The notes under the pieces were generated by a model that had not been told where the DNA came from, made no database searches, and was given only the letters and a program-made list of their open reading frames with translations. The position numbers and the translations under genes are program-made. Of a stretch of DNA of 6,638 nucleotides, positions 1-6,638 are shown one piece after another (position 1 is the stretch's first letter; every line of letters starts with the position of its first letter). The stretch is taken from NCBI GenBank assembly GCA_910589095.1, contig CAJUSN010000059.1, positions 6,806-13,443 on the forward strand, in the 5' to 3' direction. This DNA comes from an uncultured Muribaculaceae bacterium. Its GTDB lineage: Bacteria; Bacteroidota; Bacteroidia; Bacteroidales; Muribaculaceae.

Positions 1-2
1 CC

Positions 3-704
3 ATAACACCGGCGGATGCAGCCAAACGGCGAGCTAAAAGCAGCTCGCGCACGCGCGTAGCCGCCACCGACTCAACCACCACAAAAAACGAATCCGGAGC
101 AAAAAATGACGGCATCCTGCGCCTCACCGAAGAGGACTATAAGGAAGTTGCCACACGCCTTGGAGTGGAAGTGGCTACGATCAAGGCAGTTGTGGAGGTT
201 GAAGCCGGTCCGTCGCACGAGGGTTTCTTCAAGCCAGGATTGCCATTGATCAATTTCGACATGTCAATGTTCAGGAAATTTGCGGGCAAAAACGGGATAA
301 ACCTCTCAAAATATTATAAAAGTCACGCTGTTGTGTTTTCCCGACCTTCAGCCTCTAAATTCAGTTCAACGCAGGCTGCACAGCAAGAAAGGCTGAGAGT
401 GGCCCGAACCATACATCCCACCACTGCTATCGAGGGGTGTTTTTGGGGGATGTTCCAGATTGGAGGATTCAACTGGCGACGTTGCGGATGCAGCTCGATA
501 GAGGAATTTGTGGAACGCATGAGTAAATCAGAGCGCGAGCAGCTGGAACTATTTGCCGACTTCATAACCAACTCAGGAATGCTCCAGCATCTGAGGAACA
601 AGAACTGGAGCTCGTTCGCACGTATATACAACGGTACATCCTACGCATCGCGCGGCTACCATACCCGATTGGCCAACTCCTACGCCCGACATCGCGGTCG
701 CTGA
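3..704 (+). CDS. N-acetylmuramidase family protein (DUF3380-type peptidoglycan hydrolase), 5'-truncated by the window
   Basis: Likely a muramidase that cuts the glycan strand of peptidoglycan. The reading frame is open from base 3, so the gene begins upstream; the GTG at 165 lies inside the domain and is not the real start. Visible are 233 residues. Residues 1-35 are a low-complexity Ala/Lys/Ser/Thr-rich linker. From about residue 38 (LRLTEEDYKEVATRLGV) to the end runs the catalytic domain. Its VEVEAG motif (Glu65 and Glu67) matches the family's catalytic 'VES' glutamate, with Glu67 the better candidate. Further family landmarks are G-x-F-Q-I-G-G-F-N (residues about 150-160), the helix EREQLELFADFI, and W-S-S-F-A-R-I-Y-N-G near the C-terminus. 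The usual 'FErH' strand is replaced by INFDMSMF, so the protein is a divergent member. The upstream part may carry a signal peptide or a wall-binding domain, but it cannot be seen. The last 25 bases overlap the convergent flippase gene. Family assignment is confident; enzyme activity is inferred. Confidence 0.88.
   Translation: MTPADAAKRRAKSSSRTRVAATDSTTTKNESGAKNDGILRLTEEDYKEVATRLGVEVATIKAVVEVEAGPSHEGFFKPGLPLINFDMSMFRKFAGKNGINLSKYYKSHAVVFSRPSASKFSSTQAAQQERLRVARTIHPTTAIEGCFWGMFQIGGFNWRRCGCSSIEEFVERMSKSEREQLELFADFITNSGMLQHLRNKNWSSFARIYNGTSYASRGYHTRLANSYARHRGR
680..704. other. Tail-to-tail overlap of two convergent genes
   Basis: The TGA of the muramidase (702-704, plus strand) lies 25 bases past the TAG of the flippase (680-682, minus strand). 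Both frames are intact through the overlap: the plus strand encodes the basic tail ARHRGR and the minus strand encodes RPRCRA. No intergenic space remains for a conventional terminator, so transcription must end inside coding sequence or run into the opposing gene. Seen directly in the sequence. Confidence 0.85.
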
Positions 705-2143
705 GAAAGCATACGTTTGAGGCCCAGCAGCCAACCTACCGCCAACAGGCAGCCTGCAGGGACAGTAAGCCAAAGAGGGAGCATCAGAGCCATGACAGAG
801 AGGGCGCCTACCGACAGAATGGCACCCCAACACACACTCCAGACCTTGCAGCCGAGAGTGACAGAGAGGGAGCGGCGGGTGACTATCCATACCATAAGGG
901 TGTAAAAAGAATACCATAAAGTGAACCCGGCACCGACACCGGCCATTCCACCCAAATAGTAACCCACGACCATTGCTGCTACGCATATCACACAGCTCAC
1001 CAACTCCGTTGCCATAAAAAGACGTCCGCGGCCACTGCCAACGATGACGTAGGCCATGGCCCACGATATGGCACGCATAACCACTCCGGGAGCGCCAACC
1101 ACAATCATCGGCACCACATCAAGGAAAGAATCGGAATAAAGCAACTTCACAATCCAAGGGGAGCAAACCACCATTAGGGAAGCCAGCGCAGCGATGACAA
1201 GAACGCTGATAATAGTTTCATGGCGCAACATCACTTCTCCACGGCTTCTTCCAGAAGTCAGAGCAGCCGTGAGACGCGGAAAATATTCAAGAGAAAGCGC
1301 CGTGAAAACAACACCCACATAGCGCACGGTCAGTGTGTATCCTGCCTGGTAAAGTCCCATTTCTTCGCTTCCTCCGAGTCTGTTAATGGCCGACATCACA
1401 ACATAACCGGCCAACCAGCTGGCAGCGCCTGAAACAGTGAGGAATGCGCCCAATTTGACCATAGCTGCCACCCGTTGCTTCAACTCCGTTCCATCCACAT
1501 CGGGCAAAGGTTCTGAGCGTCGCGAAACCACGGTATAGGCAACCAAGCTGACCAGACCATAGGCCAACAACAGCGGCACTACGCTGTCAAGTCCCCACAC
1601 CACAATCATAGGAGCGACAAGAATCAGCGAGATCAAAGTGGCCCAAAGCGAAGCGCGGGCCAAGGATTTAAGTTTCCCCTCTCCCTGGAGTTCAGCTCCG
1701 CGGCCTGCAACGAGGGTGTTAGCACCAACGGCCAAAGCAAGGGCAATGAAAGCGGGGGTGTGACTGAAGCTGCCAAATGTTATATAGCTCAAAAGAGGCG
1801 ACAACACCATTGCCAACACAACGCCTATAAGAGCCAGGTAACGGCTATAGCGCCTCACAATAGCAATGATCGAGGGCCTTGTTGCAGGATTGGCAGACGC
1901 GATATCGCGAACAGCCGTAGTGCGGAGTCCCAACTGAGCCAATGTGGAGAGGAGTTCTATGGCATTTGCATATAGCCCGATCAGTCCAACCCCGACCGTG
2001 CCGATAAAAATGGCTACAAGCTTTGTTCTGACCACACCGCAAGCCATGGTCAGAAACTCCACGGAGCCAAACATCCCCATGGCGCCTAACACCCGCCGCG
2101 TGAGGGGTGGAGTGTGAGATGGCCTGTCAGAGTGCTTACCCAT
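680..2143 (-). CDS. MOP-superfamily polysaccharide / O-antigen flippase (Wzx-like)
   Basis: Integral inner-membrane protein of 487 residues, a normal length for Wzx-type flippases, which move undecaprenyl-linked oligosaccharides across the membrane. A short polar N-terminus (residues 1-17) is followed by a chain of hydrophobic segments, roughly at 24-58, 101-122, 130-146, 164-184, 187-206, 230-253, 266-285, 309-333, 341-367, 377-397, 400-420, 435-457 and 459-475. This is consistent with 12-14 helices. The first helix pair, with RTKLVAIFIGTVGVGLIGLY, and the YFPRL motif at 287-291 are typical of the O-antigen translocase/WzxE branch (COG2244). The ATG at 2143 lies 18 bases after the EnvC-like gene's stop, so the two are probably co-transcribed. 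No glycosyltransferase or polymerase gene lies nearby, so the substrate is unknown; enterobacterial-common-antigen-like, O-antigen, capsule or another lipid-linked glycan are all possible. The superfamily is confident, the substrate is not. Confidence 0.88.
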   Translation of the reverse strand: MGKHSDRPSHTPPLTRRVLGAMGMFGSVEFLTMACGVVRTKLVAIFIGTVGVGLIGLYANAIELLSTLAQLGLRTTAVRDIASANPATRPSIIAIVRRYSRYLALIGVVLAMVLSPLLSYITFGSFSHTPAFIALALAVGANTLVAGRGAELQGEGKLKSLARASLWATLISLILVAPMIVVWGLDSVVPLLLAYGLVSLVAYTVVSRRSEPLPDVDGTELKQRVAAMVKLGAFLTVSGAASWLAGYVVMSAINRLGGSEEMGLYQAGYTLTVRYVGVVFTALSLEYFPRLTAALTSGRSRGEVMLRHETIISVLVIAALASLMVVCSPWIVKLLYSDSFLDVVPMIVVGAPGVVMRAISWAMAYVIVGSGRGRLFMATELVSCVICVAAMVVGYYLGGMAGVGAGFTLWYSFYTLMVWIVTRRSLSVTLGCKVWSVCWGAILSVGALSVMALMLPLWLTVPAGCLLAVGWLLGLKRMLSQRPRCRA

Positions 2144-2161
2144 TTAAGATTAATGAAGCAT

Positions 2162-3541
2162 TTACTTTACCCATTGGAGGGGATTGAGTTTGGTTCTCTC
2201 TCGTCGGATTTCGAAGTGCAGCACCGGACGGTTGCCTGACTGAGGATCCGGTGAGATGGTGCCTATGTCCTGATTGGCCTTAACCTTATCACCGGTCTTG
2301 ACGTTTATCGCCGAGAGATTGGCATAGATCGAGATATAATTCCCATGTCGAATCATGACCACCTTATTATAACCATCCTGACTGAACACGCCGCTTACCG
2401 TACCTTCAAAAATACACCTTGCTTTTGAACCGGCAGCCGCTGCAATATCTATACCGGAGTTATCGGTGACCACATTTGGCAAATCGGGGTGAGTCTGCCG
2501 CCCAAATGCCCTCACAACTGTGTAACGACCACGAACCGGGAACAGGAGTCGTCCTTTATTGCTTTCAAAACTTCCGGACAGGGCCCTATCGGCGGCTGCA
2601 AGTCCTGATTCCTCAGTATGCCGTGCAGGCGCAGGAGTGGTTTTTGTATTGCCGGAGGATTTAGTAGCTGATGTCCCTTTCTGAGACTGAGAACGCTTGC
2701 GCTCCTTAGCTTTCTTCTGCTCTTCAGCTTTACGCTTGGCCTCTTCCTTGCGTTTGGCCTCGGCTTTTCGCAGCGCCTCCTGACGTTTCTGCTCAGCCAC
2801 AATCATACGGTCAAGCTCAGAATCAAGTTTCTTCAATTTCTGCTGATTGGAGGCAATGACGGATTGAAGAGCAGAGCCTTCCTGCTTAAGGCGAGTGACC
2901 ACACGGTCAGTTTCATCACGCTTCACGCGCAGTTCCGATTCGGCACCCGCAAGGGTTGAGAGAGAAGTGCGGCGGTCAGACTGCAACTTACCAAGTTCGC
3001 GACGTCGTTCAGCGACAAGCTGAGTGGCACGTGCTATTTCGGCTTGCTTACGTTTGCGCCAGCCTGCAAATTCACGCAAATAACGGTAGCGTGCGGCTGC
3101 TTCACTGAAACTGCCTGAGGAGAAGAGAAAAGACATGAGATTGGAGTCGCGGTAAGAGCCCTGAAGTTTACGCAGCGCGCGTGCATATTCGCTCTTGAGA
3201 TTCTGCAACTGTTGTTCGAGCAAAGATGCAGAGTCGGCCACCGAGCGAATGTGCATGTCAATGGACTGCAATGAAGACCGTATGCGGCCAATCTCTTCGT
3301 TCTTTACCTGTAGCTCCCCTTCCAGTTCATTAAGCTTGCGCAGGTTCTGCTCGGTTTGCTTTGTGTTGACATCAAGTTTACGTGTTGTCTCTTTGATGGA
3401 TTTCTGAGCAGCTTGCTGTTCGCGCTTGACACTATTGATTGTGCGCTGTTTTTTCTTTGCCGCACACACGTCGACCGACAGTGCCGAAACCGTCAGCAAC
3501 ATAGCTGAAATCACAAAAAGAAATGTGGTGCGAAGTTTCAT
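2162..3541 (-). CDS. EnvC-like murein hydrolase activator (coiled coil plus degenerate LytM/M23 domain)
   Basis: Exported 459-residue protein. Residues 1-27 form a signal peptide (basic MKLR, hydrophobic core, cleavage near VCA-A). Residues 30-125 and 160-260 are charged heptad-like coiled coil, separated by the EnvC-type turn LMSFLFSSGSFSEAAARYRY (135-154). A Lys/Arg/Glu-rich then Ser/Thr/Pro-rich linker covers about 250-325. The LytM (M23) domain is at 330-459. The family's catalytic residues are largely lost: the H of HxxxD is Asn361 (Asp365 is kept), the 'YaHl' His is Asn408, and HxH is Val440-Leu-His442. Like E. coli EnvC, it should therefore bind and activate a cell-wall amidase rather than cut peptidoglycan itself; that role is inferred, and database names often call such proteins 'peptidoglycan DD-metallopeptidase'. 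The ATG at 3541 is preferred over an upstream in-frame TTG at 3583, because it begins exactly at the signal peptide and leaves a 38-base gap after the DUF4292 gene. Confidence 0.9.
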   Translation of the reverse strand: MKLRTTFLFVISAMLLTVSALSVDVCAAKKKQRTINSVKREQQAAQKSIKETTRKLDVNTKQTEQNLRKLNELEGELQVKNEEIGRIRSSLQSIDMHIRSVADSASLLEQQLQNLKSEYARALRKLQGSYRDSNLMSFLFSSGSFSEAAARYRYLREFAGWRKRKQAEIARATQLVAERRRELGKLQSDRRTSLSTLAGAESELRVKRDETDRVVTRLKQEGSALQSVIASNQQKLKKLDSELDRMIVAEQKRQEALRKAEAKRKEEAKRKAEEQKKAKERKRSQSQKGTSATKSSGNTKTTPAPARHTEESGLAAADRALSGSFESNKGRLLFPVRGRYTVVRAFGRQTHPDLPNVVTDNSGIDIAAAAGSKARCIFEGTVSGVFSQDGYNKVVMIRHGNYISIYANLSAINVKTGDKVKANQDIGTISPDPQSGNRPVLHFEIRRERTKLNPLQWVK

Positions 3542-3579
3542 CGCAAGGTAAGTTTTCTGTTTACAATGGTCAGCGCGGC

Positions 3580-4443
3580 TCAAAGTGATGAGAACATCTT
3601 GAGCAACGAGGAGGCGGAGAGGCGTTGATATTTCGAGGGTATCTCAATGGTGCGAAGTTTCACATCATTGTTCCACTTTGCTTTGCGGGGCGACCATTCA
3701 AGCGATGCATCAACCTGAGTTTTTCCGAAAGTGGCAGCCACCGAAGTAGAGGCTGCAATAGGGCCAAAGGTGGTGAGTTCCGGTTGACCGTAAGTGACAG
3801 TCACAGGCTCGCCATTTCCGACTTTTACAATCAGACCGAGTAGCTGCATGGCCGCATCGAAAGTAAAGCCATACTCTACCGATGCGACTGGCGCCTTGGG
3901 TATCATTGTTATACATCCTGAGGCAGCATCATTTTCAAACTCAAAGGCATTGATATCAGCGGCTGCCGATCGGGTGGATCCGAGAAGAAAAGGACGTCCG
4001 AGCAGCAAATCCTGCACATTGGTTATATTCACCGGTACCCCTCCGAGGAAGTTTCGTAGAGACTCAGCCACGTAGCGGCTATGATATTTATCAAGAGCCA
4101 CAATTGAATCGGAGGTCAAATGCATTACGGCCATCTCCATACCGAGGAAGCGGAGCGAGAGCGTGACACTTTTGCCTCTTTCCATGAGAGCCGTACCGGA
4201 AATCGATATAGAAGAAGGCTTGCGCAAACGCACAGTCAACGGCACTGAAAGACGCTCCCAGGCCGTTGAGTAAGTCTGAAGTGACTGCTTTGCGTCAGTG
4301 TCTGTGACTTTCACTGAGGTTTGTGAAACAGGCACAGTAGTGGTCACCTGCTTTTTGGACCCACAAGATGAGAGCATAAAGCCAAAGCAAATTGCTGCAA
4401 GCAACGCTATGCGAGATATATGCGATAAGGATCGATTGTTCAT
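3580..4443 (-). CDS. DUF4292 domain-containing lipoprotein
   Basis: Predicted lipoprotein of 287 residues. The N-terminus has a basic stretch (R4, R11), a hydrophobic core (12-23) and the lipobox L24-S25-S26-C27; Gly28-Ser29 follow the lipidated Cys. After a Thr/Val/Ser-rich tether (30-50), the rest is mostly alternating beta-strand-like sequence. It includes the segment VNITNVQDLLLGRPFLLG (138-155), which I recognise as typical of the Bacteroidota family DUF4292. No enzyme motif is visible. A periplasm-facing, outer-membrane-anchored role is likely. A fold related to the LolA/LolB lipoprotein carriers is conceivable (strand-rich, about 250 residues, lipid-anchored), but I cannot show it from sequence. 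The gene sits between the TPR gene (41-base gap) and the EnvC-like gene (38-base gap), suggesting a shared envelope function. An in-frame TTG at 4449 would add only two residues; the ATG at 4443 is preferred. Confidence 0.85.
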   Translation of the reverse strand: MNNRSLSHISRIALLAAICFGFMLSSCGSKKQVTTTVPVSQTSVKVTDTDAKQSLQTYSTAWERLSVPLTVRLRKPSSISISGTALMERGKSVTLSLRFLGMEMAVMHLTSDSIVALDKYHSRYVAESLRNFLGGVPVNITNVQDLLLGRPFLLGSTRSAAADINAFEFENDAASGCITMIPKAPVASVEYGFTFDAAMQLLGLIVKVGNGEPVTVTYGQPELTTFGPIAASTSVAATFGKTQVDASLEWSPRKAKWNNDVKLRTIEIPSKYQRLSASSLLKMFSSL

Positions 4444-4484
4444 TATCAATTGTTCAAGCGGTGAAATGGAATAATGATATGTGG

Positions 4485-6263
4485 TTATTTATAAAAGAAT
4501 GTCTTATGTTTCACTTTGCGGCGCAGGAGCTCATCATCGGGTTTTAGTTTCAATGCCTTATTCCAGAACTCAAGCGCTTTGTCGGGTTGTCCGTCCATGA
4601 AGTAGATGTCGCCGGCATGCTCGAGAATATCGGAGGAGGAGTCAGGATTTTCATCGTTGGCGATTGCGCCGTCTATGATCTCACGCGCCTTGGCATAATT
4701 CTTCATTTTAAACAGCACCCATGCGTAAGTATCAAGTGATGTGGACGATTGAGGGTCATTCTTCACCACGCGCTCAATCATGGTCAAAGCTCGGTCAAGA
4801 TCCTTTTCCTGACAAGCCAGATAATAGGCACTGTTGTTAAGAGCCAACATATTGTCGGGATTATACTTCAGCGAGCGCTCGTAATACATAAATGCGGAAT
4901 CAACGCTCCCTTCCGAATAATAGGTATCAGCGATAGCACAATTAATTGTTGACAACTCATCGGTATCTGTGGAATCAACCACGGCAAGCCCGCGATTGAG
5001 ATATTCTATGGCTTGCGGATAATCCTTCTTCTGGATAAGGACGGAAGATGCCATGGTGTAGATATCTGCCACATCGGGATGATACCGAAGAGCATCATTT
5101 ATTGTTGCGAGAGCCTTATCATAATCTTGAACGCTATAATATAAGGAACCGAGCATCTGCCAGCGCTTCACGTCGGAGGGGTCAGAGTCCACAGCATAAC
5201 CAATCTGCTCGGCAGCCGGAGCAAGCCGGCCGATGGTCACGAGATAGTCGCCATAGAGATTACGCACCGAAGCTTCATGAGGATATTGTGAAATGAGCGA
5301 TTGGAACATAGACTCAATCCTGGGCTGGTGAAGCGAATCGGTATAGAGTTTGCTCACGTAATCATAGAGCATGCTGAGCTTAGGCTGAAGTTCAAGATCG
5401 GGCAGTTCAAGCGCCTGGAACAATTCGGAGTCATAACGCGCGCTGTCGCCGATCGATTCATAGAAAAGAGCACGCTGATACCGAGCGGAACCGCTGGACG
5501 GGTCAAGCTCCACAGCGCGGTTAAAGAATACGAGCGCTGAATCCTTGTCGCCAAATTCCTTGTAAAGCGTGCCTGCCAAAGCAGCATACTCAGAGGATGA
5601 AGGAGAAGAGTTCATGAGTGCATGCATCTCATTTTTTATCGAAGCAGTGTCGCCAAGAGCGTTATAAATGCGCATTTTCCGGGTGGAGGTAGTGGAATTA
5701 ACGCCTTCAGTGCGGTCAATGTCGTTATAAATATCAATAGCCTTACGCATTGAAAGCGAGTCGCCTGACTGAGCGAGAGCATCAGCATACATGCCTCCCA
5801 CTTCAATTCGGTCAGGATTACGGGCATAAAGTGTTTCCCATGTGGCGAGCGCACGATCTTTCTGCCCCAACTGTCCACAAATAGATGCATAGTTGAGCAT
5901 GTTGTAGAAATCCTCGGGGTGCGCATCGGAGTAGGCTTGCATCCTGTCAAGGCCTTCGATTACCTGCATGGAGTCGCCGCTTGATTCAAGCAATAGCTTC
6001 AAGCCATATTGCATCGAGAGGAAATCATCGGTAGGATTAAGCTGATGGGCACGCTCAATCATACTGAAATAAGCGTCGGTTTTGTTAGAGGCCTGATAAT
6101 TGACAGCCTCGAGATAGATGTAATCGGCCTTGCGAGCGTCACGCATCGCTTCTGTAAAGCGGGGCTTTGCAGCCGAAGCAATAACAGTTATCAAGCCTGC
6201 CAGCGCCAGAACCGGGAGGGTCCGGAGCAGATGATATGAACGGATTTCTGTGGTAGGTTTCAA
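4485..6263 (-). CDS. TPR-repeat protein with N-terminal signal or membrane anchor
   Basis: A 592-residue helical-repeat protein, probably a scaffold for protein-protein contacts in the envelope. Residues 1-14 are polar and basic and 15-32 are hydrophobic (LPVLALAGLITVIASAA), so it is either secreted or inner-membrane anchored. From about residue 60 to 580 it is a solenoid of roughly a dozen TPR units. The clearest are near 225-256 (ALVFFNRAVELDPSS), 365-397 (LGSLYYSVQDYDKALATIND), 400-430, 438-470 (YYERSLKYNPDN), 475-505, 509-537 and 547-577 (KALEFWNKALKLKPDD). These show the usual G/A, Y and P positions. No catalytic domain follows. The start is uncertain: there is no ATG between the dut stop and the first internal Met at residue 40. 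I chose the TTG at 6263 because it begins MKP just before the hydrophobic segment and does not overlap dut. A TTG at 6368 would add 35 residues and overlap dut by 53 bases. The precise function is unknown. Confidence 0.85.
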   Translation of the reverse strand: MKPTTEIRSYHLLRTLPVLALAGLITVIASAAKPRFTEAMRDARKADYIYLEAVNYQASNKTDAYFSMIERAHQLNPTDDFLSMQYGLKLLLESSGDSMQVIEGLDRMQAYSDAHPEDFYNMLNYASICGQLGQKDRALATWETLYARNPDRIEVGGMYADALAQSGDSLSMRKAIDIYNDIDRTEGVNSTTSTRKMRIYNALGDTASIKNEMHALMNSSPSSSEYAALAGTLYKEFGDKDSALVFFNRAVELDPSSGSARYQRALFYESIGDSARYDSELFQALELPDLELQPKLSMLYDYVSKLYTDSLHQPRIESMFQSLISQYPHEASVRNLYGDYLVTIGRLAPAAEQIGYAVDSDPSDVKRWQMLGSLYYSVQDYDKALATINDALRYHPDVADIYTMASSVLIQKKDYPQAIEYLNRGLAVVDSTDTDELSTINCAIADTYYSEGSVDSAFMYYERSLKYNPDNMLALNNSAYYLACQEKDLDRALTMIERVVKNDPQSSTSLDTYAWVLFKMKNYAKAREIIDGAIANDENPDSSSDILEHAGDIYFMDGQPDKALEFWNKALKLKPDDELLRRKVKHKTFFYK

Positions 6264-6315
6264 TGTGGGGAACGGGATATTGAAGTGATTACTGATGAGG
6301 GAGTGTAAGGTGGTA

Positions 6316-6638
6316 TTATTCCAGTCCGGTATGGCCAAATCCACCCTCACCGCGTTCAGTAACGTCAAGTGACTCGCAAGCCTCCCAACAAGCTTGAACG
6401 CAGGGAGCTATGACCATTTGACATATACGCTCTCCATCATTTACAACAAAGCTCTCATTGGAAATGTTGACCAGAATCACGCCAATCTCGCCGCGGTAGT
6501 CGGCGTCTATGGTGCCGGGGGTGTTCAACAACGTAATCCCATGGCGCAATGCGAGCCCGCTTCTGGGCCTCATCTGACATTCATATCCTTCAGGGAGAGC
6601 GATACGCAATCCGGTTGGGATAAGCGCGCGCCCCATGG
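6316..6638 (-). CDS. dut: dUTP pyrophosphatase (dUTPase), 5'-truncated by the window
   Basis: Cytosolic homotrimeric enzyme that hydrolyses dUTP to dUMP and pyrophosphate, keeping uracil out of DNA and supplying dUMP for thymidylate synthesis. Counting from the Met at 6636, motif 2 is PRSGLALRHGI (24-34). Motif 3 is TIDADYRGEI (42-51), with the catalytic Asp44 and the uridine-binding Tyr47. Motif 4 is GERICQMVI and the flexible C-terminal motif 5 is RGEGGFGHTG (95-104). All four are intact, so the enzyme should be active. That Met corresponds to an internal position just before the family's 'aLiPTGl' strand; about 35-40 residues, including motif 1 (A-G-Y-D-L), lie beyond the window edge. Motif 5 has HTG where many bacteria have STG. 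It appears to be the first visible gene of the minus-strand cluster; its metabolic role is unrelated to the envelope genes downstream. Confidence 0.96.
   Translation of the reverse strand, partial: MGRALIPTGLRIALPEGYECQMRPRSGLALRHGITLLNTPGTIDADYRGEIGVILVNISNESFVVNDGERICQMVIAPCVQACWEACESLDVTERGEGGFGHTGLE

Noticed and set aside
165..167. GTG as the start of the muramidase
   Set aside because: The frame is open upstream to base 3, and the preceding residues (LTEEDYKEVATRLG) belong to the same conserved domain.
746..760. Small palindromes (CAGGCAGCCTG and CCTGCAGG) near the convergent gene ends as a terminator
   Set aside because: The stems are only 4-5 bases, there is no following T-run on either strand, and they lie inside the flippase coding sequence.
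573..1064. 163-codon open frame on the minus strand overlapping the end of the flippase and the muramidase
   Set aside because: It lies in another frame of the clear flippase gene, has a Cys/His/Arg-rich composition typical of out-of-frame translation, and shows no recognisable domain.
3542..3583. TTG start at 3583 and a promoter-like TTTG / TACCTTGC pair before the EnvC-like gene
   Set aside because: The TTG would put 14 polar residues in front of an obvious signal peptide. The promoter-like elements are about 30 bases apart, instead of the roughly 19-20 expected for Bacteroidota, and would leave almost no leader.
5048..5587. Open frames of about 80 codons on both strands inside the TPR gene
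   Set aside because: They are shadows of the TPR frame, with no domain, no plausible start context and low-complexity composition.

Overview
The window looks like chromosomal DNA from a member of the Bacteroidota, most likely order Bacteroidales and possibly Muribaculaceae. This rests on the gene order dUTPase / TPR protein / DUF4292 lipoprotein / EnvC-like protein, on the GFGHTG form of dUTPase motif 5, and on the absence of clear Shine-Dalgarno sequences. Taxonomy is inferred from gene content only. Coding density is very high: six genes fill almost everything, the largest gap is about 50 bases, and I see no RNA gene, mobile element, repeat array or CRISPR.

Plus strand, left edge to 704: the C-terminal 233 residues of an N-acetylmuramidase-family (DUF3380-type) peptidoglycan hydrolase, whose start lies outside the window. 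Its last 25 bases overlap, tail to tail, the end of the next gene.

Minus strand, from the right edge leftwards to 680: five co-directional genes spaced 18 to about 52 bases apart, probably one operon. In transcription order they are dut (dUTP pyrophosphatase, 5' end cut by the window), a TPR-solenoid protein with an N-terminal hydrophobic segment, a DUF4292 lipoprotein with a clear lipobox, an EnvC-like coiled-coil protein whose LytM domain has lost catalytic zinc-site residues, and a 487-residue polytopic flippase of the MOP/Wzx polysaccharide-export superfamily. The promoter is not in the window and I found no convincing internal promoter or terminator.

Apart from dut, the genes point to cell-envelope work: control of peptidoglycan hydrolysis (EnvC-like), an outer-membrane-type lipoprotein, a protein-protein scaffold (TPR) and lipid-linked glycan export (flippase). 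A muramidase converges from the other side. I see no obviously new defence or mobile system. The most useful points are the degenerate LytM site, the unresolved role and substrate of the DUF4292, TPR and flippase genes in this neighbourhood, and several start codons that automatic calling would misplace.
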